Shown: in pieces, positions 46,184-54,293 of the stretch
Position numbering within the stretch: position 1 is the first letter of the stretch
Layout: the number at the start of each line of letters is the position of its first letter
Origin: Lacticaseibacillus absianus
GTDB taxonomy: Bacteria > Bacillota > Bacilli > Lactobacillales > Lactobacillaceae
DNA: 64,000 nt
NCBI RefSeq assembly: GCF_013407595.1
Contig: NZ_JABEKX010000002.1
Span: 744,001-808,000 of the forward strand
Reading direction: 5' to 3'
Program-made: the position numbers and the translations under genes
Notes under the pieces: model-generated
Told to the model about the DNA's origin: nothing
Seen by the model: the letters and a program-made list of their open reading frames with translations, nothing else
Database searches by the model: none

Positions 46184-47025
46184 GGTTTTTCCCACGCTTT
46201 CTGACTGGATTGCATCACGGCCCACAGTTGCGAAGTCATCTTCGCGTAGCCCGCATTATTGGGGTGAAAATGGTCTTGGGTGAAGATCAGCGGATTACCA
46301 CCGGCAAGCGCCTTTTTCAGGCTGCTCTTAGTCGCCTTGTCGGTCTGCGTGGCGCCGCCCTTCGTCAGCACTGCGTCGATGTCGACGTAATAGGCGTCGG
46401 TGACCTTCGCCAGCGTCTTTTTCGTTGCGGCGTTCCACTGGGTGACGCTGTCGGTCATCGCGGTCAGCTGTGGGAAATAGACGTAAAAGGGGTTGTAGAT
46501 CCCGAACACATAGATCGGCGCCGTCGGGTTCATCGCGCGCAGCGTGCCGATCAGGGTCGCCAGCCGCTTCTGGAAGGCCGCATTCCCCTCGGCGACGTCC
46601 TGCTTGGTGATGTCGAGGAAGTGGTCCTGCAGCACATGCATCAGGTCATTGCCGCCGACGGTGACCGTCAAGATATCTGCGGTCTTGACCGATGCGCGCA
46701 GCTTCGACTGCTGATCGACGCGCTTTTGGATCTGCGTCGAGGTATCGCCAGTTACGCCGTAGTTCTGTGTCGTGACCGTGTAGTCGCCGCTCCGCTCAAG
46801 ATCGGTCTTGATCAGCGCGACATAACCGCCGCTGTTGGTCTCGTCTCCGACCCCATGTGTCAGGGAGTCGCCGATCGCGGTCAGCTGGAGGGGCCGCACC
46901 GACTTGGTCTGGCCGCTGAGGTGGTGTGTGGTCGGCTCAGGCCCGAAAAGCTGCCAGCCGCCAAACGTGAGTACCGCCACGACCGCGACATACAGCACGC
47001 GGCGGCCAATCGTCGCCCATTTCAT
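46180..47025 (-). CDS. ypmR: SGNH/GDSL hydrolase, YpmR-like lipoesterase
   Basis: This 281-residue protein has an N-terminal membrane or signal segment (residues 9-27) and a SGNH hydrolase domain: block I AIGDSLTHG with Ser54, block II Gly in NYGVTGDTS, block III VGGNDLM and block V DHFHPNN with the Asp-His pair. It is likely exported and acts on an ester in the envelope. AAAGGGGG precedes the ATG. It is paired with ypmS as in Bacillus. Confidence 0.92.
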   Translation of the reverse strand: MKWATIGRRVLYVAVVAVLTFGGWQLFGPEPTTHHLSGQTKSVRPLQLTAIGDSLTHGVGDETNSGGYVALIKTDLERSGDYTVTTQNYGVTGDTSTQIQKRVDQQSKLRASVKTADILTVTVGGNDLMHVLQDHFLDITKQDVAEGNAAFQKRLATLIGTLRAMNPTAPIYVFGIYNPFYVYFPQLTAMTDSVTQWNAATKKTLAKVTDAYYVDIDAVLTKGGATQTDKATKSSLKKALAGGNPLIFTQDHFHPNNAGYAKMTSQLWAVMQSSQKAWEKP

Positions 47026-47046
47026 CTGATTGCCCCCTTTGGATAG

Positions 47047-47069
47047 AAAAAGGCAGGGTCACCCCTGCC
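47047..47069 (-). terminator. Terminator after degV
   Basis: GGCAGGG and CCCTGCC pair over a four-base loop with TTTTT following on the minus strand. It separates degV from ypmR. Confidence 0.88.
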
Positions 47070-47083
47070 CGTTAGTCTCTATT

Positions 47084-47926
47084 CTAATCCACATACCACG
47101 TAATCGCAAAGGCCCCTTCACCGGTGTGTGTCGCGATCACCGGATCGGTCGGCCGAAACATCAGCGGGACATTCGGCAACGCAGCGCGGATCTTGTCTGC
47201 CACCCCGGTCGCCAGTTCAAGTCCACCGGCGTAGGAGACGCCAATCGCCTGAATGTTCTCGAGCGCCTTCATCTTCTCGACGGTCTCGTCGACGAAGCGG
47301 TGGATCGTCTTCATCCCGCGGCCTTTTTGACGTGCGACCAGCTCACCGCCAGTGACTTCGAGCGTCACCTTGATGTTGAGCAGCGTGGAGATCATCCCGG
47401 ACACCCGGCTGAGCCGCCCGCCTTTGACCAAGTTGTCTAGGTTCGACACGCCCAGCACCAGCTTCGTGTTGGCACGGATCTCCGCGAGTCGGGCAACGAT
47501 CTCATCGACGGTGTGGCCGGCCTGGATCATTTTGGCCGCTTCGATCACCTGAAAGGCCATCGAGCGATCGGTGAAGTCCGAATCGATCACGGTCACCTTA
47601 CCGTGCGCCAGCTCGGCGGCTTGGCGTGCAGAGTTGACCGTGCCTGAGATCGCCTCCAGCATGTGGATGGCCAAGACCTCGCTGCCGTCTTCCGTCAGCG
47701 CATCGAACATATCGAGAAACGTGCCGATCGCCGGCTGAGAGGTCTTCGGTAGCGCGGTCGCTGCCGCCATCTTGGCCATGAACTCTTCTCGGGTGATCGT
47801 CTCGCCGTCGACGTAGACGGTGCTGTCGATCATGATCGTCAGCGGGATCACATGCACGTCATACTGGTCGAGCTCTTCTGGGGTCATCTGGATCGATGAG
47901 TCGGTCACAAGTTTGATTTTGGTCAT
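47084..47926 (-). CDS. DegV family fatty-acid-binding protein
   Basis: This 280-residue protein belongs to the DegV/FakB family, which binds a fatty acid for phosphorylation by FakA. Markers are KLVTDSSIQM at the N terminus, KTSQPAIGTF, DSDFTDRSM and a late RPTDPVIATHTGEGAFAI. No fakA occurs in the window. The ATG at 47926 was chosen on the family start; its ribosome site is weak (GGCAGAG). Confidence 0.92.
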   Translation of the reverse strand: MTKIKLVTDSSIQMTPEELDQYDVHVIPLTIMIDSTVYVDGETITREEFMAKMAAATALPKTSQPAIGTFLDMFDALTEDGSEVLAIHMLEAISGTVNSARQAAELAHGKVTVIDSDFTDRSMAFQVIEAAKMIQAGHTVDEIVARLAEIRANTKLVLGVSNLDNLVKGGRLSRVSGMISTLLNIKVTLEVTGGELVARQKGRGMKTIHRFVDETVEKMKALENIQAIGVSYAGGLELATGVADKIRAALPNVPLMFRPTDPVIATHTGEGAFAITWYVD

Positions 47927-47970
47927 TTCTCTGCCACGCTTTCTTTGTAGATGTCCTTCGGCACCCTTCA

Positions 47971-47999
47971 ATTATAGCAAAACCGGCAGGGTTTGTCAG
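47971..47999 (-). promoter_or_regulatory. Promoter of degV
   Basis: CTGACA and a perfect TATAAT are separated by 17 bases. Confidence 0.83.
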
Positions 48000-48033
48000 T
48001 ATCACTTTATTTAGTTTTAAAAACCAGATGTAA

Positions 48034-48062
48034 TTGAAATACAGTACCGAACGCGGTATCAT
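48034..48062 (+). promoter_or_regulatory. Promoter of the hemolysin III family gene
   Basis: TTGAAA and TATCAT are separated by 17 bases, about 32 bases before the ATG. Confidence 0.75.
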
Positions 48063-48094
48063 TAATGAGTAAACCAATACGGGAGGTCTCGAAC

Positions 48095-48736
48095 ATGCAA
48101 TTACAAGTTAAGCCGCGGTCGCGCTACTACACCTTCAACAACGAGATGCTGAGTGCGGTGACCCATGCCTTTGCACTCGGGTTGGCCGTCGTCGGTACTG
48201 TCGCCTTGGCCTTTAAGGCCACGACGCCGCTACGCCTGGTCACCTTCACCGGCTTCGGGCTCGCACTGATCGTCCTCTACACTGCCTCGACCCTTTTTCA
48301 CAGCCTCTATTTCACCAAGGCTCGGCACGTACTACAGGTGATCGATCACTCCGGGGTCTTCTTCCTGATCGCCGGTTCGTATCTCCCCTATTGCCTCGTC
48401 GCCATCGGTGGGCCACTTGGGGTCGGGCTGCTCGCCGCGATCTGGGTCCTGTGTCTGCTCGGCGTCGGGTATAAATGCTTTTTTCTCGGCAAGCTCAAGT
48501 ATGCTGAAACGGCGATCTACGTGATCCTCGGCTGGATGTGTCTGATTGGGATGCAGCCACTGTGGCAACACTTGGGGCCGATCGGGTTTTGGCTACTCGT
48601 TGCCGGCGGGGTCGCCTACACGTTCGGTGCAGTCTTGTACGCCCAAAAGCAGATCCCTTACATCCACGTGATCTGGCATCTGTTCGTGATCCTGGGCAGT
48701 GCGTTCATGTACGCCTCGATCTATTTATTCGTCTGA
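48095..48736 (+). CDS. trhA: Hemolysin III/TrhA family (YqfA/PAQR-like) membrane protein
   Basis: This 213-residue protein has seven hydrophobic segments and PAQR family motifs: NEMLSAVTHAF, TASTLFHSLYF, VIDHSGVFFLIAGSYLPY and HVIWHLFVILGS near the end. The conserved His and Asp would bind a metal inside the membrane. A role in membrane energy homeostasis has been proposed for the family. GGGAGG lies eight bases before the ATG at 48095. It is a single gene. Confidence 0.93.
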   Translation: MQLQVKPRSRYYTFNNEMLSAVTHAFALGLAVVGTVALAFKATTPLRLVTFTGFGLALIVLYTASTLFHSLYFTKARHVLQVIDHSGVFFLIAGSYLPYCLVAIGGPLGVGLLAAIWVLCLLGVGYKCFFLGKLKYAETAIYVILGWMCLIGMQPLWQHLGPIGFWLLVAGGVAYTFGAVLYAQKQIPYIHVIWHLFVILGSAFMYASIYLFV

Positions 48737-48748
48737 CCGCTACGCCCG

Positions 48749-48796
48749 AACAGGCGCGGCACACCCCTTCAGTACCGGGGTGCGCCGCGCCTGTTT
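48749..48796 (+). terminator. Terminator of trhA
   Basis: AACAGGCGCGGC pairs with GCCGCGCCTGTT, with an inner CACCCC/GGGGTG stem and one mismatch between, then TT. Strong on both strands. Confidence 0.9.
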
Positions 48797-48824
48797 TGAG
48801 GTCGTCTGCGCACGGACTCAGACA

Positions 48825-49968
48825 TCAATCAGTGGCCGCCAGCCCGCTGGCCAAGCGCTGCAGACCGTCTGCCAGCATGACCGGTGGGCAGGCGAGGTTC
48901 AGCCGCAAAAAATGCGCGCCGTTGCCTTGGTAGACGGTGCCATCTGCCAGCACCAACCCACTACGTTGACGGATCTGTGTGACCAAAGCCGACGCAGGGC
49001 ATCTGTACGCTGAGACGTCAAGCCACATCAGGTAAGTCGCGGTGGCCGGAACCACGTGCACCGCGGTAGGTTGGCAGCAAGAAAGGCGATTACCTCGGTC
49101 CAGTTCGTCCGCAGCTGCTGGTTAAGCGCGGCGAGCCACAGCCCGCCTTGCGAATAAGCAGCGATCGTCCCCGGGACAGCCAACACCGTGGGCTCGTCGA
49201 CTTGTGCGATCGCCAGTGCGCGCCGCACCTGCGCCCGTCGCGTTGGCTCTGGCACGATCACTGTGGCGGAGTGCAGACCAGCGAGGTTGAACGTTTTGCT
49301 GGGTGAGATCAAGCTGATACCGGTATCGGTCACCGCATGGAGGGGCACGTGCGGCGCACCGCGCCACACGAGATCGGCGTGGATCTCATCTGCGACCAGT
49401 TGAACCTCGCACTGCGCACACAGGGCCGCGATGCGCGTCAGTTCCGAGCGAGACCAGACGCGACCGATCGGGTTATGCGGACTGCACAGGAGCATCATCG
49501 TGGTCGCCGGTGCTGCTAACTGCGCCGCCAGGGCGGGCCAATCGATCGCGTACTGACCCGCAGTGTAACGCAGATCCGCACTGACGGCGCGCCGGCCATT
49601 CGCTGCGATCGTGCTGAAAAACATGTTGTACACTGGCGCCTGCACCAGGATCTGATCCCCGGGTGCGGTCAATTGACGGATCAAAGCGGCAAGTGCCGGC
49701 ATCACACCGCCAGCAAACATCAGCCAGTCAAGGGCTGGGCGGGCCTGGTGCTGGGTCGCGAGCCACTCAGCGACAGTCGTGAAATAGGCAGCGGACGGCG
49801 CCTCGTACCCATACGCCCCATCGGTCAGCCGCGCCTGTAGCGCGGCCGTGATCGCCGGCGCGGTCGCGAAATCCATATCCGCGATCCACATTGTTGCTCT
49901 GAGTCCGCCACCGCCCACTTGATCGCATCGGTCCTCCGCCGTTCGGGGGCGTGGTCAAATTCACTCAT
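48825..49968 (-). pseudogene. Frameshifted PatB/MalY-type PLP-dependent aminotransferase / C-S lyase
   Basis: Three pieces in different frames together give a protein of about 380 residues. The first starts at ATG 49968 (AAAGGAGTGAG upstream) with MSEFDHAPERRRTDAIKWAV. The frame changes near 49899-49920 before MWIADMDF, and again near 49049, where the sequence shifts to VHVVPATATYLMWLDVS. Each break is repaired by adding one base, so both are single-base deletions; the second is in a G run. The PLP lysine (SPSKTFNLAGLHS) is in the middle piece. The enzyme class cleaves cystathionine or cysteine-S conjugates. As read, it is inactive unless these are sequence errors. Confidence 0.85.
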
Positions 49969-50036
49969 CGTGCTCACTCCTTTGCGTTCAGGATAGGGCG
50001 CCGACGCGCGCAATGCAAGCGGTCGACGAATCGGGC

Positions 50037-50864
50037 TCAGGCCTGGTGGTGACGCCAAGCCACAAAGAGCACGACCGCAACCCCTAAGCTGCCGAGCACG
50101 ACCCAAGTGCACCAGGCCCCTATGGCGAGCGGACGGATGGCCGCGGCTTGCTCGATCAAGGCCAGGCCGGCCAAAAAGCCGCCAATCGCCATGATCGGCC
50201 AGTTGCCACGGTCATGTTGCCGCCACTCAACGATCAGGAAGGCGAGCGTCGCGCCACCGATCACGACGAAGTTCCACGGGACTGGGATCAGGACTGACCA
50301 CACCTGTGGCAGACCGATATAGACCGCGACCAGCGCTGCCAGTCCAACGACCACCAGTGTGCCAATCGTCAACCCAGCGCCGTACCGGGTGGCCAGCCAG
50401 CGTGAGTGCGGATAGGTCGCGGCGCGGATCACTGCAAACGCGGCTACGATCAAGCCCCCTTCGATCAGTGGGGTCAAGACGACGGCCATCATGCTGAGGC
50501 GCATCCCCGCTGCCGTCGCAGTTCCACCGCTCAGCAGTAAGAAAAACCAGCTCAAGCTGATCACGATCAGACCGAGCGCCGCGGTATCACGTAGACGCGG
50601 TCGCGGGAGTTGTCCGATCACCGCATCGGCCATCGCCTTCGGGTCGTCGCCGAACAGCTGCACCGCGGTCTCTCCGGCGGCTTCAGCCTCTAGGAGATCG
50701 CGCATCATGCTGAGCAGCGCCTGGTTCAGTGCAATCTCACTCACCCACAGCGCGCGGGCGCTGGCATACACCCGCAAGTCGCTAAAATAGGCGCGGTCGC
50801 TCGGTGTCAGCTGCGCTTCGAGTTGGGTCATCTCGTCTCGATAAGTCTGCGCTAAATCAGTCAT
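50037..50864 (-). CDS. PadR-associated membrane protein with HAAS-like N-terminal domain
   Basis: The 275-residue protein has a soluble helical N-terminal part (about 1-95) that recalls the HAAS/DUF1048-like helical domain often encoded beside PadR regulators. Six hydrophobic segments follow. Function is unknown. It overlaps the padR-like gene by eight bases and is the second gene of that operon. Confidence 0.72.
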   Translation of the reverse strand: MTDLAQTYRDEMTQLEAQLTPSDRAYFSDLRVYASARALWVSEIALNQALLSMMRDLLEAEAAGETAVQLFGDDPKAMADAVIGQLPRPRLRDTAALGLIVISLSWFFLLLSGGTATAAGMRLSMMAVVLTPLIEGGLIVAAFAVIRAATYPHSRWLATRYGAGLTIGTLVVVGLAALVAVYIGLPQVWSVLIPVPWNFVVIGGATLAFLIVEWRQHDRGNWPIMAIGGFLAGLALIEQAAAIRPLAIGAWCTWVVLGSLGVAVVLFVAWRHHQA

Positions 50865-51189
50865 CTTTGGTCACCCTTTCTAAGATCGTTGCCACCTGGT
50901 TCGTCAACTGGTGCCACTGCGCGTCGAACGCCGCCAGCGTCTGGCGGCCCTGCGGCGTCAGCCGGTAGTATTTGCGGTCCGGACCATCCGGCGAGGCGCG
51001 CATTCGGCTGACTAGATCGCCGTTTTTTTCCAATTTTGCCAGCAGCGGATACAGCGTGCCGCCGACGATCGAGTCGAAGCCGGTCGCGCGAAGCGCCTGG
51101 ATCAACTCGTAACCATACAGTTCATGCCCCGAAATCAGCGCGAGCACGCAACCATCCAGCACCCCCTTGAGCAATTGAGTCTGTTTCAT
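50857..51189 (-). CDS. PadR family transcriptional regulator
   Basis: This 110-residue repressor has the PadR winged helix: LKGVLDGCVLALISGHELYGYELIQAL, then TLYPLLAKLEKNGDL and KYYRLTPQGRQTLAAF, with a C-terminal dimer helix. GGGAGG precedes the ATG. It is cotranscribed with a membrane protein. The promoter is wrapped by repeats, suggesting autorepression. Confidence 0.93.
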   Translation of the reverse strand: MKQTQLLKGVLDGCVLALISGHELYGYELIQALRATGFDSIVGGTLYPLLAKLEKNGDLVSRMRASPDGPDRKYYRLTPQGRQTLAAFDAQWHQLTNQVATILERVTKDD

Positions 51190-51200
51190 GACGCGCCTCC

Positions 51201-51253
51201 CACTAAGTTGTTTTACTATTTAGTAGTCTACTCGCCGGTCACTAAGTTGTCAA
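51201..51253 (-). promoter_or_regulatory. Promoter and repeat operator of the padR-like operon
   Basis: TTGACA (51248-51253) and TAGACT (51225-51230) are separated by 17 bases on the minus strand. TACTA-AA-TAGTA (51214-51225) lies at the transcription start, and an exact 11-base direct repeat ACAACTTAGTG occurs at 51240-51250 and 51201-51211. These are likely PadR binding sites. Confidence 0.75.
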
Positions 51254-51274
51254 CCAATCTAGTGGCGCGGGATC

Positions 51275-51299
51275 AAAAAAGCCTCACCCCGCTGTGAGG
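51275..51299 (-). terminator. Terminator after recO
   Basis: CCTCAC pairs with GTGAGG over a six-base loop, followed on the minus strand by CTTTTTT. Confidence 0.85.
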
Positions 51300-51319
51300 T
51301 GAAGCCTGAGGTACGCCCT

Positions 51320-52096
51320 TCAACTGAGTGGTGGCAACTTGTCTTGCCACTGGGCCATCTGATCCAGGAAGCGCTTGGCCTTGGGGGTCACGCCGACCAT
51401 ATCGCTGTACATGCGGTCTAGGACCCGGCGCAGCTCGGCTTTCGTGGCCGGACTCACAGTGATCGAGTGCAGCTGATGCAGATCGATCACGCTGAAGCGG
51501 CGAAGCAGGTACAGCGCTTTAGGCTGGACGCGGTAGCGATAGGCATCGAGGTGCCAGTGGTCCTGGCACAGCAGGCCGCCGTACTGCTCAGAAAAATCCA
51601 GGGGCAGATCTGTTCGACCGTCTAGCGCGCAACCACGCCAGTCGGGTTGGACCCCGAAGGCGCCGAGTAGCTGGACCTCAGCGATATTCGTGATCACGGC
51701 GGGGTCGAACCCCGTGTCGATCGCCGTCAGTGCCGCGGTCGCAAAGTCGAACCAGCGGCCGAGTGGCTCACCGTCTGGAAAGGCTTGATCGATCAGCGCC
51801 AAGATGTATGTTGCGTACGCGTTCAGTGTGATATCGCTAGCGATCGCCTGAAACTGCGTCGCATCCTTCACGGCCGTCATGAACGATAACCCATCCGAAT
51901 TGATCGTCCCGACATACTCACCTTGCGTGAACGGCAAGATCCCGGCCGTCATCCGAAAGCCAGGCTTGCGCGCGCGATTGAGCATGAACATTTTCTTGCC
52001 GAAGCGGTCGGTCATCAGCTTGACCAGCATGTCGGATTCCCGGTAGTTGTGACGCGCCAACACCAGGCCGGCAAAGGTCGCGTCCACTCGAGTCAT
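51320..52096 (-). CDS. recO: DNA repair protein RecO
   Basis: This 258-residue recombination mediator has the N-terminal OB fold (GLVLARHNYRESDMLVKLMT, KMFMLNRARKP) and a helical C-terminal domain. The zinc finger seen in some RecO proteins is reduced to two cysteines (RGCALDG and LLCQDH). The start overlaps the era stop in TAATG, so translation is coupled. It is the last gene of the era operon and is followed by a terminator. Confidence 0.93.
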   Translation of the reverse strand: MTRVDATFAGLVLARHNYRESDMLVKLMTDRFGKKMFMLNRARKPGFRMTAGILPFTQGEYVGTINSDGLSFMTAVKDATQFQAIASDITLNAYATYILALIDQAFPDGEPLGRWFDFATAALTAIDTGFDPAVITNIAEVQLLGAFGVQPDWRGCALDGRTDLPLDFSEQYGGLLCQDHWHLDAYRYRVQPKALYLLRRFSVIDLHQLHSITVSPATKAELRRVLDRMYSDMVGVTPKAKRFLDQMAQWQDKLPPLS

Positions 52097-52998
52097 TACC
52101 GCAGTTCCTTCATGTTGTAGCCGAGGCTCTTCAGGTAAGCGTTATTATCACGCCAGTTCTTCTGGACCCGGACCCAGAGCTTCAAGTTGACTTTCTCGCC
52201 GAGGAGGGCTTCGATCTCACGGCGTGCGCGTATCCCGATCTGCTTGAGCATCACACCGCCTTTGCCGATCACGATCGCCTTTTGTCCATCCCGCTCGACG
52301 ATAATGTAGGCTTCGATCTGCAGCTTGCCCGTTTCGCTCCGGTCCTTCATCCGCTCGACTTGAACGGCAACGGAGTGCGGGATCTCGTCGTGCGTCAGGT
52401 GCAGGATCTGTTCACGGACCAGTTCACCGACAACGAAATACTCCGGATGGTCAGTCAGTTGGTCTTCCGGGTAGTACTGTGGTCCTTCCGGCAAGGCCGC
52501 CGTCAGCTCACGCAACAAGTCGTCCACGTTGTTGCCTTCAGTCGCCGAGATCGGGAAGATGCCGGCGAAATCATGTGCGTCCTTAAAATGATCAATAAAC
52601 GGCAACAGATCGTCTGGGTGGACCAAGTCGATCTTGTTGACCAAGAGGTAGACTGGGGCGTGCACGTGCGCAAGCTGATCGAGGATGTACTGGTCGCCGG
52701 GGCCCTTCTTCTCGTCGGCGGCCACCATGAACAAGACGGCGTCAACTTGGTTCAGCGTCGACAGCGCCGCGGTGTCCATGTAGTCGTCCAGCGCGTTTTT
52801 GGGCTTGTGGATCCCCGGCGTGTCGACGAACACGATCTGTGCGTCGTCGGTCGTGTAGATGCCGTTGATCTTGTTGCGCGTCGTCTGGGCCTTAGGCGAC
52901 ATGATCGCGATCTTTTCGCCGAGAATCCGGTTCATGAATGTCGATTTGCCAACGTTGGGCCGCCCGATGATGGCGACGAAACCTGAATGATGAGTCAA
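52096..52998 (-). CDS. era: GTPase Era
   Basis: This 300-residue GTPase binds 16S rRNA during 30S assembly. G1 is GRPNVGKS at residues 12-19, G3 VDTPG, G4 NKID, and the KH domain lies in the last 80 residues ([11 protein letters not shown]). The start is TTG at 52998, overlapping the cdd stop (TTGA), with AAGGGAGAT about 9 bases upstream; no in-frame ATG lies nearby that keeps the G1 region. Confidence 0.95.
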   Translation of the reverse strand: MTHHSGFVAIIGRPNVGKSTFMNRILGEKIAIMSPKAQTTRNKINGIYTTDDAQIVFVDTPGIHKPKNALDDYMDTAALSTLNQVDAVLFMVAADEKKGPGDQYILDQLAHVHAPVYLLVNKIDLVHPDDLLPFIDHFKDAHDFAGIFPISATEGNNVDDLLRELTAALPEGPQYYPEDQLTDHPEYFVVGELVREQILHLTHDEIPHSVAVQVERMKDRSETGKLQIEAYIIVERDGQKAIVIGKGGVMLKQIGIRARREIEALLGEKVNLKLWVRVQKNWRDNNAYLKSLGYNMKELR

Positions 52999-53384
52999 GC
53001 GTTCATATCTCCCTTCTCAAATGCGCCGGGCAGACTTGCCGACACCGTGGTCTCAAGTGTGTCCCCTTTGAGGTTAGTCAAGGTGACCGGTGCGTCTGGG
53101 GCAAAAAACTCCGTCATCACCTGACGGCATGCCCCGCACGGCGACACCGGACCCGGTGTATCAGCGATCACTGCAATCGCATCTAAGTGTGTGTAACCTG
53201 CCATCACGGCGGCGAACATCGCATTACGCTCGGCACACAGCGACAGCCCGTAGCTGGCGTTCTCGATGTTACAGCCCGTAAAAACGTGGCCGTCGACAGT
53301 CACGGCGGCACCCACCGCAAAGTGCGAATAAGGCACATAGGCCCGCTCGCGCTGCTGCTTGGCCGCTTCGATCAATTCATCCAT
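52995..53384 (-). CDS. cdd: Cytidine deaminase
   Basis: This 129-residue zinc enzyme deaminates cytidine to uridine. The zinc site is CAERNA (Cys, catalytic Glu) and PCGACR. AGGAGG precedes the ATG. It sits between dgkA and era in the standard Firmicute order. Confidence 0.96.
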   Translation of the reverse strand: MDELIEAAKQQRERAYVPYSHFAVGAAVTVDGHVFTGCNIENASYGLSLCAERNAMFAAVMAGYTHLDAIAVIADTPGPVSPCGACRQVMTEFFAPDAPVTLTNLKGDTLETTVSASLPGAFEKGDMNA

Positions 53385-53446
53385 CTAGGTCCCTCCTATT
53401 CGGGCGCCGCCGAACGTCGGCGGCCCCTGTTTGATGTGATATAGCC

Positions 53447-53842
53447 TCATCTAGCGATCAGACGCCAGAGGACAGGCAAGAACACATAGCCCCCACAGAC
53501 GACTGCGATCAGCGCGGCGACGAGGACGGCTCCGGCTGACATGTCTTTGATCCGCTTGGCTTGGGGATCGAATCGCGCCCCGACGACCAAGTCGACCACC
53601 GCTTCGATGATCGTGTTCCAGAGTTCGGCGAGAAACACCAGCAGGATCGCGATTAGTAGCAGGAACCAGTCGAAGCGGCTGACGTCGAACACCGCTGCCG
53701 CCCCGATCACGACCAAGGCAACGACTGATTCCCGTCGAAAGTTCCCTTCGTGCAAGAATGTGCCCCACAGGCCGTCAAGGGCATGGCGAGCCGAGGCCAG
53801 CCAGTGACGGTTCTTCTGGATGCGCTTATCGGGTGAGGCCAT
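53447..53842 (-). CDS. dgkA: Diacylglycerol/undecaprenol kinase, DgkA family
   Basis: This 131-residue membrane kinase has three hydrophobic segments and the catalytic ELWNTIIEAVVDL and AKRIKDMSAGAVLV motifs. In Gram-positives it phosphorylates undecaprenol. Its start lies inside the ybeY end (17-base overlap). Confidence 0.94.
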   Translation of the reverse strand: MASPDKRIQKNRHWLASARHALDGLWGTFLHEGNFRRESVVALVVIGAAAVFDVSRFDWFLLLIAILLVFLAELWNTIIEAVVDLVVGARFDPQAKRIKDMSAGAVLVAALIAVVCGGYVFLPVLWRLIAR

Positions 53843-54284
53843 AGGCGCTCAGGATCTTTTCTTGCAGCGGGATCATGACCGCTTCATCCGCCGGCTGGAT
53901 ATGATCATAGCCATTCAAGTGCAAGAAACCATGAACTACCGTGTAGCCGAGCTCACGCTCGAACGAGTGCCCGTAGTCCACCGCCTGGCGCGCAACCTGG
54001 TCCGGATCGATGAACAGGTCGCCAATGTTGCGCGGGATGTCGTCGAAGCCCACCAGTTCCTCGTCACCTTCTTCGATCGCGAAGCTGATCACGTCCGTTA
54101 CCCGGTCCGTGTCCCGGTATTCGCGGTTGATCCGGTTGATCTCGGCGTCGTCAACGATCGTGATCGACATCTCCGTGTCCTCAGGTAGCTTCAGTTCGCG
54201 CCCCGCAAACGCCACTAGCTGCGTCACCAAGGCCGTATGATCGGCCGTCAGGCGCTTCTCATCGTCGAACAATTCTAGATCCAT
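53826..54284 (-). CDS. ybeY: Endoribonuclease YbeY (rRNA maturation factor)
   Basis: This 152-residue metal-dependent protein has the HGFLHLNGYDH site with His118, His122 and His128. It takes part in 16S rRNA 3' maturation. It lies 9 bases after pgpH and overlaps dgkA. The start follows GAGGAC-like sequence upstream. Confidence 0.95.
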   Translation of the reverse strand: MDLELFDDEKRLTADHTALVTQLVAFAGRELKLPEDTEMSITIVDDAEINRINREYRDTDRVTDVISFAIEEGDEELVGFDDIPRNIGDLFIDPDQVARQAVDYGHSFERELGYTVVHGFLHLNGYDHIQPADEAVMIPLQEKILSAYGLTR

Positions 54285-54293
54285 CTCAAGTCC

